Shown here: positions 7,153-15,365 of the stretch, one piece after another
Position numbering within the stretch: the first letter of the stretch is position 1
How the letters are laid out: each line of letters begins with the position of its first letter
Assembly: GCA_046259385.1 (NCBI GenBank)
Contig: JBJYWI010000105.1
Location: 1 to 30,984, forward strand
DNA length: 30,984 nt
Reading direction: 5' to 3'
Origin: CAVWDI01 sp046259385
Lineage (GTDB): Bacteria > Chloroflexota > Anaerolineae > Anaerolineales > UBA4823
Notes under the pieces: generated by a model
Told to the model about the DNA's origin: nothing
What the model saw: only the letters and a program-made list of their open reading frames with translations
Databases searched by the model: none
Made by a program: the position numbers and the translations under genes

Positions 7153-8139
7153 ATGAGAGCAGTTGTTTATGAAAAATACGGACCGCCGGGAGTCCTTCAG
7201 CTCAAAGAAATCCCAAAACCCGACCCTGGAGATAATGAGGTTCTTATAAAAAATTTCGCCTCAACCGTCACCACCTACGATTGTTGGATGCGAAGCTCCA
7301 CTGCACCACCCGGGTTCGGGCTCATGAGCAGGATATCCTCCGGGCTGCTGCAGCCTAAGAAACCCGTTCTAGGAACCGAACTGGCGGGGGAAATTGAGGC
7401 TGTCGGTAAAGACGTCAAGCGGTTCAAAGCAGGCGATCAGGTTTACAGTTTTCTGGGTGCGGGAATGGGCGGTTATGCTGCATACATATGCCTGCCAGAG
7501 AGCGGGGCTCTGGCGATCAAACCAGAGAAAATCTCCTACGAGCAGGCTGCTGCTATCCCGCAGGGTGCGCTGACTGCGCTTTATTTTCTGCGTAAAGCGG
7601 GTATCCGCAACGGTATGAAGGTGCTAATCTTTGGCGCATCCGGAGGAGTTGGGAACTATGCAGTCCAGCTTGCCCGACACTTTGAGTGTGAAGTGACCGG
7701 GGTATGCAGCACCGAAAAAATGGATCTGGTAAAGTCTCTGGGTGCTGACCACATCATCGATTACACCCGGGAGGACTTCATAAACAATGGCACGACCTAC
7801 GATATTATTTTTGACACTGCAGGTAAAAGCGCGGTTTCACGCGCAAGAAATTCGCTGGCTCAGGGGGGAGCTTATATTTTCGCCACCTTTGGATTGCCAA
7901 AGCTGCTGCAGATGCTCTGGATATCCATAATAAACCGGGTAAAAGTTGTCTTTGGGCTGCTGGAAGAAAGGTCTGAGGACCTGGATTTCCTCAGAGATCT
8001 GGTCGAGGCTGGTGAGCTTGAAGCAGTAGTCGACCGGACCTACCCTCTCGAGCAGGTTGCTGAAGCCCAAAGGTATGTGGAATCCGGGCGAAAAAAAGGT
8101 AACGTTGTCATCACAATCTCGCATAATAACAGTTCTTGA
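7153..8139 (+). CDS. Zinc-independent MDR-family NAD(P)-dependent oxidoreductase (copy 1)
   Basis: 328 residues of the medium-chain dehydrogenase/reductase superfamily, quinone-reductase-like branch. The catalytic GroES-like half opens MRAVVYEKYGPPGVLQL, and VLGTELAGEIEAVG at about 72-85 is the family signature. The Rossmann half has GASGGVGNYAVQLAR with GxxGxxG at 151-157, and GADHIIDYTREDF follows. There is no four-cysteine structural zinc lobe. It probably reduces a quinone, enone or carbonyl with NAD(P)H in the cytoplasm; substrate unknown. The frame opens at 7123, but ATG 7153 has AAGGAG 9 bases upstream and matches the starts of the three paralogues. In copy 1 the usual AGD of the active-site loop reads TYD. 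First gene of the array. Confidence 0.9.
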   Translation: MRAVVYEKYGPPGVLQLKEIPKPDPGDNEVLIKNFASTVTTYDCWMRSSTAPPGFGLMSRISSGLLQPKKPVLGTELAGEIEAVGKDVKRFKAGDQVYSFLGAGMGGYAAYICLPESGALAIKPEKISYEQAAAIPQGALTALYFLRKAGIRNGMKVLIFGASGGVGNYAVQLARHFECEVTGVCSTEKMDLVKSLGADHIIDYTREDFINNGTTYDIIFDTAGKSAVSRARNSLAQGGAYIFATFGLPKLLQMLWISIINRVKVVFGLLEERSEDLDFLRDLVEAGELEAVVDRTYPLEQVAEAQRYVESGRKKGNVVITISHNNSS

Positions 8140-8218
8140 GCAGTATTTTTCAGCGTTTACGGATTGGATTATTGGAGATCGCGCTGGAATTCTGGGACAT
8201 TTCATCAAGGAGAATTAA

Positions 8219-9139
8219 ATGAGAGCAGTTGTATACGAGAAATACGGACCGCCGGAAGTCCTCCAGCTTAAAGATATCCCAAAGCCCGACCCCAGGGAGG
8301 ATGAAGTTCTCATCAAAATCCATGCCACAACCGTCAGAGCCGGCGACTGGCGCATGCGGAAGCCAGATCCGATTGCTGCCAGGCTGTTTAACGGTCTTCT
8401 CAGGCCAAGTCGCGTCAAAATACTGGGGATGGAGCTTGCCGGAGAAATTGAATCTGCAGGAGCGGAAGTAAAAAAGTTCAAACCGGGCGACCAGGTGTTT
8501 GCCTCGACCGAGCTGAGATTCGGCGGATACGCTGAATACACCTGTCTGCCCGAGGATGGGGTGCTGGCACTTAAACCGGCCGGTATGACATACGAACAAG
8601 CTGCTGCGGTTCCCAGCGGGGGCATCGGCGCGCTGGCATTCCTTAGAAAGTCAGATATTGGAAAAGGATCAAAAGTCCTCATAAACGGCGCCTCCGGTTC
8701 GGTTGGCACTTATGCGGTCCAGCTTGCCAGATACTTCGGGGCTGAGGTAACCGGGGTGTGCAGCGCGAAAAATGCTATGCTGGTCAAATCCCTGGGAGCC
8801 GCAAAGGTGATCGACTATACAAAAGAGGATTTTACAGAAGGGGAAGAGCGTTACGATGTTTTATTCGATGCCGTTGGAAAGATGATATCGGGGCTTTCGA
8901 AATCGAAGTGCAGACGAGTCCTCCGTCCGGGCGGGGCCTTCCTGAGTATCGAAATGAATTACAGGGAAAGCGCCCGGCAACTTGAGCGATTAAAAGAGCT
9001 GGTCGATGCGGGGGAGATCAGGGCGATTATAGACCGGACTTACCCTCTTGAAGAGATCGTTGAAGCCCACCGTTATGTCGAACAGGGCCATAAAGCTGGA
9101 AATGTGGTCATCACCGTCAGTCAAATCGGGCAGCAATAG
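8219..9139 (+). CDS. Zinc-independent MDR-family NAD(P)-dependent oxidoreductase (copy 2)
   Basis: 306 residues, a paralogue of the preceding gene with an almost identical N-terminus (MRAVVYEKYGPPEVLQL). It keeps AGDW in the substrate loop, ILGMELAGEIE, and the NAD(P)-binding GASGSVG at 147-153. It is about 20 residues shorter than copies 1, 3 and 4 because the segment after the last Rossmann strand, where the others have a hydrophobic loop, is reduced. The ATG has AAGGAG 6 bases upstream. The gap after copy 1 is 79 bases and shows no terminator, so read-through is likely. Specific substrate unknown. Confidence 0.9.
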   Translation: MRAVVYEKYGPPEVLQLKDIPKPDPREDEVLIKIHATTVRAGDWRMRKPDPIAARLFNGLLRPSRVKILGMELAGEIESAGAEVKKFKPGDQVFASTELRFGGYAEYTCLPEDGVLALKPAGMTYEQAAAVPSGGIGALAFLRKSDIGKGSKVLINGASGSVGTYAVQLARYFGAEVTGVCSAKNAMLVKSLGAAKVIDYTKEDFTEGEERYDVLFDAVGKMISGLSKSKCRRVLRPGGAFLSIEMNYRESARQLERLKELVDAGEIRAIIDRTYPLEEIVEAHRYVEQGHKAGNVVITVSQIGQQ

Positions 9140-9264
9140 AATAGATTGAACATTTATCCGGCTTTTAACGAATTAAGCTTTTTCAAAATGAGCGCCTGTA
9201 TATTTAGCGGCGATCCGGTTACGTTAATTTATTACCAGAAATTTGATACAGGAGATGAAAATAC

Positions 9265-9627
9265 ATGATTGATACAAGGATAGTCCTTTCAGGAATTTGG
9301 GTTGCATTGATGCTGACTTACCTTTTAGGGGATGTGCTGCGAATATTTGCAGGCGATTTTCAAGCAGGCACAATCCAGGGAACCCAGGCTTCGCCAGCGA
9401 TGTGGATACTAGCGGCTCTCGTCATGCTGGTGCCGATCGTAATGATCGTGCTCAGCCTGACAGTACCCTACCCTGCTATCCGCTGGATTAATATCGTCGT
9501 TCCGGTGCTGTTGGTTTTATTCAACATCGCCGGATTGCCCTATAAGGGCATGTATGACAATTTCCTGATCTTTGTCGGGTTTGTTTTTAACGCTCTGACG
9601 GTCTGGTATGCCTGGAAGTGGGTTTAA
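9265..9627 (+). CDS. Small four-helix membrane protein, DUF6326-like
   Basis: 120 residues with four hydrophobic segments (about 5-24, 45-67, 73-92 and 98-118). The opening RIVLSGIWVALMLTYLLGDVL and the end ALTVWYAWKW match the pattern I know from DUF6326 family proteins, whose function is not established. The ATG is preceded by AGGAGAT. It sits between copies 2 and 3 of the MDR array on the same strand, 125 bases after copy 2, and could be co-transcribed. No catalytic residues are apparent. Confidence 0.75.
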   Translation: MIDTRIVLSGIWVALMLTYLLGDVLRIFAGDFQAGTIQGTQASPAMWILAALVMLVPIVMIVLSLTVPYPAIRWINIVVPVLLVLFNIAGLPYKGMYDNFLIFVGFVFNALTVWYAWKWV

Positions 9628-9673
9628 GAGCTATCATAAACTGGCATGTCCAGTGTAATTGCATTTATAGAAC

Positions 9674-10012
9674 ATGAAAAACATAACTATAAAGTTGGAT
9701 AAAGTCGAGACAATCTTAATGGAAAAGCAGCCATACAACCTCAGCCTGGTCGACCGCTTCAACGCCTGGATCGAGAGGCTTCCAGTGCCCGCGCTGGTAT
9801 TCCATATTCCTCTGGGACTCGCCCTGATCCTGGTCCAGACACTATTTCTATGGCTGAAAGACGACCTGTACGCCGGTGAACTCCTGCCGGTTATCATCTT
9901 CAACAGCGCCGCAGTTCCATTCCTGTTGATCATGATACACCTGCTCAATAAACAGGCGGTGGCTGCAGTCAATTCGATTCATTCATTGATTGATATGTGC
10001 CAGGCTGAATAG
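9674..10012 (+). CDS. Membrane protein N-terminal fragment, probably a relic of a larger gene
   Basis: 112 residues with two clear membrane segments (about 43-64 and 73-95) after an amphipathic start that includes FNAWIERLPVPA. There is no good ribosome binding site; a second ATG at 9719 is possible. The sequence looks like the beginning of a bigger integral membrane protein rather than a complete small one: it stops abruptly after the second helix, and within 30 bases another frame carries coding-like membrane sequence (see 10023-10169). The simplest reading is a gene that lost its middle by deletion and then frameshifted. The short product may still be translated. Confidence 0.5.
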   Translation: MKNITIKLDKVETILMEKQPYNLSLVDRFNAWIERLPVPALVFHIPLGLALILVQTLFLWLKDDLYAGELLPVIIFNSAAVPFLLIMIHLLNKQAVAAVNSIHSLIDMCQAE

Positions 10013-10022
10013 TACGCTAACA

Positions 10023-10169
10023 AGTCTGGATATCCAGTATAGAAGTATCAACGATATTCCGACCTGGCCATGGAGAGCGGAGACTGCCCGGATTGTGCTC
10101 ACCGCGATCGCAATCCCAATGGTGCGGATGGTGGTGTAGTACTTCCTGCTCTAGGCGCTGAACCACTGA
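10023..10169 (+). pseudogene. Decayed C-terminal end of the same membrane protein
   Basis: In the frame starting at 10023 the sequence reads NDIPTWPWRAETARIV, then a hydrophobic helix, with in-frame TAG codons at 10137 and 10152 and TGA at 10167. Both TAG codons would be CAG (Gln) after one C-to-T change. The pattern of a short polar WPW segment plus one terminal helix looks like a membrane-protein C-terminus. No start codon or ribosome binding site belongs to it. Confidence 0.45.
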
Positions 10170-10244
10170 AACGGGCCACAAAATGACACGCATCCGCGGC
10201 GTGCATTAGAACATTAAGATATTGAAAAACCGGAGGATAAAAAA

Positions 10245-10925
10245 ATGTCAGCTTACAGAAAGACCGGGATATTTGTGGGAGCTCTGTTTATTACTGCGAC
10301 AGTAACCGCGATCATCAGCCTGATAATACTGGGCGATGTTCTGGCGGGTCCGGATTACCTGACCGCGAGTGCTGAAGCTCAAACCCGGGTGGTTTTGGCG
10401 GTTATTTTTGAGACCATTCTGGCTGTGTCAGTGATGACGATAGGCATTTTGATGTTTCCTGTTCTTAAAAATGTAATTGAAAGCCTGGCGCTTGGATATG
10501 CAGTTATCAGGCTGGTTGAAGGGGTTTTTATTGTCCTCGGCTCAATCGGCTTGCTTTCGCTGTTTACGCTGGGCCAGGAATACGCGGGGGGCTCTCAGGA
10601 TGCTGCCAATTTCCAGCCTGCAGGTCTTTTAGCTCTTGCGCTGCGCGATTGGAGCATTGTATTCGGGACTTTAATCTTCCTGGGATTGGGAGGGCTGGTT
10701 CTTAACTACCTTTTGTTCAATTCAAAACTGGTTCCGCGCTGGCTGTCAGCCTGGGGCTTTTTCGGAGCCGGGTTGATTTTAATGACTGGTATATTAAGCT
10801 TGTTCGGATTAAAACCCTCTTCAAGTATCACAACCATGTTAGCCCTCCCGATTGCAGTGCAGGAGATGGTATTCGCGGTATGGTTAATCCTTAAAGGTTT
10901 TAATCCGTATAAAACTGGTTCCTGA
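10245..10925 (+). CDS. DUF4386-like integral membrane protein
   Basis: 226 residues with six or seven hydrophobic segments, starting YRKTGIFVGALFITATVTAI. The layout fits DUF4386: a helix, a short extracytoplasmic loop with GPDYL, the pair of helices around VIRLVEGVFIVLG, the loop ALALRDWSIVFG, and the late PRWLSAWGFFGAGL segment. The family is common in Chloroflexota and Firmicutes and has no established role. A GGAGG box precedes the ATG by about 10 bases. It lies 56 bases before MDR copy 3, so co-expression with that enzyme is likely. Confidence 0.82.
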   Translation: MSAYRKTGIFVGALFITATVTAIISLIILGDVLAGPDYLTASAEAQTRVVLAVIFETILAVSVMTIGILMFPVLKNVIESLALGYAVIRLVEGVFIVLGSIGLLSLFTLGQEYAGGSQDAANFQPAGLLALALRDWSIVFGTLIFLGLGGLVLNYLLFNSKLVPRWLSAWGFFGAGLILMTGILSLFGLKPSSSITTMLALPIAVQEMVFAVWLILKGFNPYKTGS

Positions 10926-10981
10926 TCTGCCTGGAAAATATTATTAAACCCAAAACGGCTTATACAGAGGAAGTAGGAAGC

Positions 10982-11956
10982 ATGAGAGCAATTGTTTTCA
11001 CAGAATATGGACCCCCAGAGGTGCTCCAGCTTAAGGAGCTCCCCAAGCCTAAACCGAAAGAGGATGAAGTGCTTATCAGGATATATGCGACCACTGTAAC
11101 CACAGCCGGAATCGCAGCGCTGAGAGGAAAGCCGTTAATTTCAAGACTTTTCACCGGGATTATAAAGCCCAACCATCCTATCCTGGGGGTCGAGCTCGCC
11201 GGAGAAATTGAAGCGGTAGGGGCGGGAGTATCCCGGCTGAGAGCTGGCGACCAGGTATTTGCATCTACATCATACGGGACTCTCTGTGAATATATATGCC
11301 TGCCCGAAAACGCCCCGGTGGTGCTAAAACCACCCAGCATGACCCACGAACAGGCTGCGGCAGTTGTAGATGGAGCGCATACTGCCCTGTATTTTTTGAG
11401 GGACATGGGGAATATCCAGAGTGGTTCGAGGGTGCTGGTCAACGGCGCATCCGGTTCGATCGGCACCTTCGCCGTTCAACTCGCCAGGTATTTCGGCGCG
11501 CAGGTCAGCGGGGTGTGCAGCACAAGAAACCTGGAATTGGTAAAATCCCTGGGAGCGGATGCAGTCTTTGATTACACTGCTGAGGACTTTACGAAAAGCG
11601 GGGAGACCTACGATATCATATTCGACACAGTAAATAAAAGCTCCTTTTCCCGCTGTAAAACCGCACTCACGCCGGATGGAATTTATCTCACCACATACCC
11701 CACAGCGGCTATTCTGCTGCAGATGGCATGGAACTCGCTTGCAAGGGGGAAAAAGGCGGCGGTCGGTTTTGCTGGTGTACGACCGGACAGCGAAAAAACC
11801 GAGAACCTGCATTTTCTCAGAGAGCTGATCGAGGGGGGTTCGCTTCGATCGGTCATCGACCGGACCTATCCATTGGAGCAGGCATCTGAAGCGTACCATT
11901 ATGTCGCAAAAGGGCACAAGGTGGGTAATGTAGTAATAACCATTCAGCAAAGCTAA
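10982..11956 (+). CDS. Zinc-independent MDR-family NAD(P)-dependent oxidoreductase (copy 3)
   Basis: 324 residues, same architecture as copies 1 and 2: MRAIVFTEYGPPEVLQL, ILGVELAGEIEAVG, EYICLPE, then GASGSIGTFAVQLAR with GxxGxxG at 155-161 and GADAVFDYTAEDF. It differs at the active-site loop, where the usual AGD is replaced by TAGIAAL, so the acidic residue is lost and substrate range may have shifted. AGGAAG lies just upstream of the ATG. It is followed 33 bases later by copy 4. Cytoplasmic reductase of unknown substrate. Confidence 0.9.
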   Translation: MRAIVFTEYGPPEVLQLKELPKPKPKEDEVLIRIYATTVTTAGIAALRGKPLISRLFTGIIKPNHPILGVELAGEIEAVGAGVSRLRAGDQVFASTSYGTLCEYICLPENAPVVLKPPSMTHEQAAAVVDGAHTALYFLRDMGNIQSGSRVLVNGASGSIGTFAVQLARYFGAQVSGVCSTRNLELVKSLGADAVFDYTAEDFTKSGETYDIIFDTVNKSSFSRCKTALTPDGIYLTTYPTAAILLQMAWNSLARGKKAAVGFAGVRPDSEKTENLHFLRELIEGGSLRSVIDRTYPLEQASEAYHYVAKGHKVGNVVITIQQS

Positions 11957-11989
11957 GAATAGAAATTCTTAATTAAGGAAAACGAGCTT

Positions 11990-12976
11990 ATGAAAGCAGT
12001 AGTATGGATGGAATACGGGCCGCCGGAAGGGCTTCAGCTCAAGGAGGTGCAGAAACCCGATCCAAAAGAGAATGAAGTCCTGGTAAAGATACACGCAACC
12101 ACGGTCACCGCCGGGGACTGCGAGATGCGCCGGCTTGAACTGCCGCTTTTCTTCTCAACCCCGATGCGGGTGTTCAACGGCCTGCGGGCGCCAAAGAGGA
12201 TTACCGTCTTGGGGCAGGAACTGGCCGGTGAAATTGAGGCGGTTGGCGAAGGCGTGAAGTCATTTAAACCCGGCGAGCGGGTCTTCGCCACCACCGGCTT
12301 TAACCTGGGCGGGTATGCGGAATACATCTGCCTGCCGGAGGGAGCTGAAGATATCGCCCTGGCGAAAATGCCAGCCAATATGACCTTTGAGGAAGCCGCC
12401 GCGGTTCCCTTCGGAGGGTTGGAATCGCTCCATTTTCTACGCAGGGCAAATATCCAGAAAGGGCAGCAGTTGCTGATCAACGGCGCCGGCGGCAGCATTG
12501 GCACGTTCGGAGTCCAGCTCGCCAAGCATTTCGGAGCCGAGGTGACTGCCATCGACAGCGCCGGTAAGCTGGAAATGCTGCGCTCGATTGGGGCAGACCA
12601 CGTGATCGATTACACCCGCCAGGACTTCACAACCAGTGGGGTGAAATACGACGTTATTTTCGACGTGATCGGAAAGAGCCCTTTCTCCGGAAGCATCCGG
12701 TCGCTGGAGGAAAGCGGGTATTTTTTGATGGCAAATCCTAGGATTTCCTACATGCTGCGAGGGTTATGGGTATCCAAACGGAGCTCCAAAAAGGTCGTCT
12801 CAGGCACAGCCCCGCAGAGATCAGAGGATTTAAACTACCTTAAAGAGCTCATCGAAGCCGGGCACCTTCGTACAGTTATTGACAGAACCTATCAACTGGA
12901 ACAGACCGCAGAGGCGCACCGCTATGTCGAAACTGGGGCGAAACAGGGAAACCTTATTATCAAAGTGTCACCGTAA
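11990..12976 (+). CDS. Zinc-independent MDR-family NAD(P)-dependent oxidoreductase (copy 4)
   Basis: 328 residues. N-terminus MKAVVWMEYGPPEGLQL, AGDCEMR in the active-site loop, VLGQELAGEIEAVG, and a Rossmann motif GAGGSIG at 165-171, where the usual GAS becomes GAG. The GADHVIDYTRQDF block is retained. It is the most divergent of the four copies and ends the array. The spacer to copy 3 is 33 bases with AAGGAAAA before the ATG, so the two are probably one transcript. The following gene starts 77 bases later and is of an unrelated class. Confidence 0.9.
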   Translation: MKAVVWMEYGPPEGLQLKEVQKPDPKENEVLVKIHATTVTAGDCEMRRLELPLFFSTPMRVFNGLRAPKRITVLGQELAGEIEAVGEGVKSFKPGERVFATTGFNLGGYAEYICLPEGAEDIALAKMPANMTFEEAAAVPFGGLESLHFLRRANIQKGQQLLINGAGGSIGTFGVQLAKHFGAEVTAIDSAGKLEMLRSIGADHVIDYTRQDFTTSGVKYDVIFDVIGKSPFSGSIRSLEESGYFLMANPRISYMLRGLWVSKRSSKKVVSGTAPQRSEDLNYLKELIEAGHLRTVIDRTYQLEQTAEAHRYVETGAKQGNLIIKVSP

Positions 12977-13052
12977 ACGAATTCTCACACCCGATAATCT
13001 ATAAACACCGCTTGCTGTTTTAGCAGGATTTGATTCTTATTAATTGAAAACC

Positions 13053-15116
13053 ATGAAGACTGTTAATTATTTTATCCGGAAATTCGACCGGATTATCCTC
13101 AGCGGTTTAGTTATATTGACAGCAATTCCTATCATATACCTTCTCCTTTTAAAGTTTGAATTCCCTATTAGATATATCCCGTTATCCAGTCTGCATAAGG
13201 TAATTTTTATCAGTGGTGAAATGCTGATCCTGTATTTTTTATATCGGAAATACTTCTTCAACGGCTGGCAAAACTTAAAAATCGAATATCTAATTCGCGA
13301 TTTTTTGATCCTTAATTCAGTATTCTTCCTTCCGTTCTTCCTGTTCTACAGTGATCGTAAACAATCCGTCAATGAGTTCTTTAAATTTATCCGCCCCTAT
13401 TTAATCCTTGGCTATTACTCGCTTTTAATACTAACAACGCTCGTAACTTTATTTACATTAGAACCTGTTAAAAAAATCAGGAGCTGGTTAACCGCGGGAA
13501 TTACTGAACAACAACAAAAAGACATAATTTACTCACAAGAACGTTCGAAGCAATTCAATCAAAAGTTCGCCAACCTCTCCCAAAAACGAATTATTGGAAA
13601 GTTAGCTGCTGGTGCTTGGAATGAAGGATGGTTGGTGTTGCTCGGTTTATTACTTATAACCGCAATTGGACTGCTGCTTAGACTAAGTCATCTGGCTGAT
13701 TTACCGCCATACACCGATGAGACGCTGCATTTAATTACAGCGAAAACGATTGCAACCGGAGAAGTAAGCCTCCAACAGGCGCCTTACAGGCGAAGTCTGC
13801 TGATGGTTACCCTGCCTGTGGTGTTATTTTTCAAGATATTCAATGTCAGCCTCCTAACAGCGCGTATCCCGGGAATTATTGTGAATCTGTTAGCTTTAAT
13901 CCCGCTTTATTTGCTGGCGAAAAAAATCAACAAACCCATCGCACTATTATCGACCGGATTATTTGCATTCAGCCCCTGGATTATTGCAACTTCACAAACC
14001 GTTCGAGAATACGCTTATTACCCTTTCTTTATTTACCTGACCGGGTTGTTGATGGTTGAATTTTACACAGGCTTTCCTGATAGATTTATTTTGCGGGATG
14101 ATTACCGAAAATTATTTTCCTTGAAAAATATTCTTATTATCGGATTCCTAGGTCTTAATCTGCTGTACATTTATGCGGACATCCATGCGGCTTACAAAGG
14201 TATTCTGGTGATGTATCCTGCATTTGGCTTTCTGCTGCTCAGGAAAATGGATTGGAGAAATCCACCCAATATCCTTTTGGCGGTCATATTGATTGTCATC
14301 GTAAGCGTGGTAATTGGTGTACTGGTCGTAAAAACCGGGGAAGATTTTCACTTTTTAAGGAAAAAGATGAATCCATTCTTCCTCTTATTGTTCTATGAAA
14401 AACCCCAGCAGCAGTGGTATTTTAACCGTCCGCTGATCTCTTTTGTTCTGATGATTCTTGCTTTTTTGGTCGTGAGATTATTTGATAAAAAGAAAATTGT
14501 TTTACCGCTTACGTTTCTAGTATATGGGGCGACAATGCTCGCCTTTTCGTTCTTAAGGATGAAAACCAACAGGCCGCGCTATGCGACCGTGATTGAGTAC
14601 TGGCATTTGATCTTGATCGCGGTCGGCCTTTTTCTGGCATTTTGGATAATCAAATCAATCATAAAAACAAAACACCAGTGGGCGATCTGGCTGGCATTGA
14701 TACTGCTTTTCTGGAACATCCCGGGGACACTCAAACCGCTGCGTGATTTCACAAGCGGTATCCATCCAATAACAACCGAGTTTCATGCTGACCTGTTACC
14801 GGCACATACCTTTATATTGTCTGAATATAAACAAGATGAAGTTATTGTTGCCACAGGTTTTGTTGAACGATTTTTTAAATTCATTAACGGCATAAATGAG
14901 CATAATTTTATTCTTTACAGTTACGTAAAAAACAATTCAGAAAAAGTTATATATGAAGCAATAAAAGAACACCCGCGCGGCTGGTTAATACTGGATGCTG
15001 TTGGGGGATACATTCTTTCGAAACCTGTTCCCCTAGAAGATTTCAACTATGAAGGGGTTGAAGTTAAATTTGTTGGATGGTTTGGAGATGCGTATATAAT
15101 GAGGTGGGGAGAATAA
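13053..15116 (+). CDS. GT-C membrane glycosyltransferase (GT39/ArnT-like) with extra N-terminal membrane domain
   Basis: 687 residues, polytopic. The GT-C module begins near residue 190: a first helix LLITAIGLLLRL, then the extracytoplasmic DE pair at 222-223 in PPYTDETLHLI, which in this superfamily binds the lipid-phosphate sugar donor. TARIPGIIVNLLALIPLY and SPWIIATSQTVREYAYYPFF follow, both typical. It would move sugars from a polyprenyl-phosphate donor to lipid or protein on the outer face of the membrane. Unusually, 185 residues with about four hydrophobic segments and a charged QQQKD..SQERSKQ linker come first. The C-terminal 90 residues are soluble. TTG at 13044 is an alternative start; no strong ribosome binding site is seen for either. 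Donor and acceptor unknown. Confidence 0.82.
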   Translation: MKTVNYFIRKFDRIILSGLVILTAIPIIYLLLLKFEFPIRYIPLSSLHKVIFISGEMLILYFLYRKYFFNGWQNLKIEYLIRDFLILNSVFFLPFFLFYSDRKQSVNEFFKFIRPYLILGYYSLLILTTLVTLFTLEPVKKIRSWLTAGITEQQQKDIIYSQERSKQFNQKFANLSQKRIIGKLAAGAWNEGWLVLLGLLLITAIGLLLRLSHLADLPPYTDETLHLITAKTIATGEVSLQQAPYRRSLLMVTLPVVLFFKIFNVSLLTARIPGIIVNLLALIPLYLLAKKINKPIALLSTGLFAFSPWIIATSQTVREYAYYPFFIYLTGLLMVEFYTGFPDRFILRDDYRKLFSLKNILIIGFLGLNLLYIYADIHAAYKGILVMYPAFGFLLLRKMDWRNPPNILLAVILIVIVSVVIGVLVVKTGEDFHFLRKKMNPFFLLLFYEKPQQQWYFNRPLISFVLMILAFLVVRLFDKKKIVLPLTFLVYGATMLAFSFLRMKTNRPRYATVIEYWHLILIAVGLFLAFWIIKSIIKTKHQWAIWLALILLFWNIPGTLKPLRDFTSGIHPITTEFHADLLPAHTFILSEYKQDEVIVATGFVERFFKFINGINEHNFILYSYVKNNSEKVIYEAIKEHPRGWLILDAVGGYILSKPVPLEDFNYEGVEVKFVGWFGDAYIMRWGE

Positions 15117-15131
15117 ATTGGGGGTCAGCCG

Positions 15132-15365
15132 ATGCTGTCTCTGTGCAGGTCAATCAAAACCTGCCAGCGCGGTAATTCATCAGCAGTCAGTGAGTTGTCA
15201 AATCCAAAAAATATATTGCTCATGAATAAAACCGATGTTCCGATAAACAGGGTCTCGAGGTGCTTGCAAACCGCCTTATTCAGAAAATTAAAAGGGGTGA
15301 CTTTTATATCCGGGCGGATGGGGATTGAAAAAATCGACGTGGAAACTGCATTCAAAATTTTTTAG
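15132..15365 (+). other. Doubtful small open frame carrying the 5' copy of a dispersed 53-bp repeat
   Basis: An open frame of 77 codons lies in the convergent spacer between the GT-C gene and the EamA gene. It has no convincing ribosome binding site and I recognise no family. Its end (RMGIEKIDVETA) matches a second short frame at 30184-30312, so it may be a remnant of a once longer gene. Apart from this the spacer shows nothing. Confidence 0.25.
15299..15351 (+). repeat. Dispersed repeat, copy A
   Basis: 53 bases align without gaps to 30234-30286, about 42 identical by hand count, including the exact block GGATGGGGATTGA. In the same reading frame both encode RMGIE(K/N)IDVE, and several differences are synonymous. 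Confidence 0.55.
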
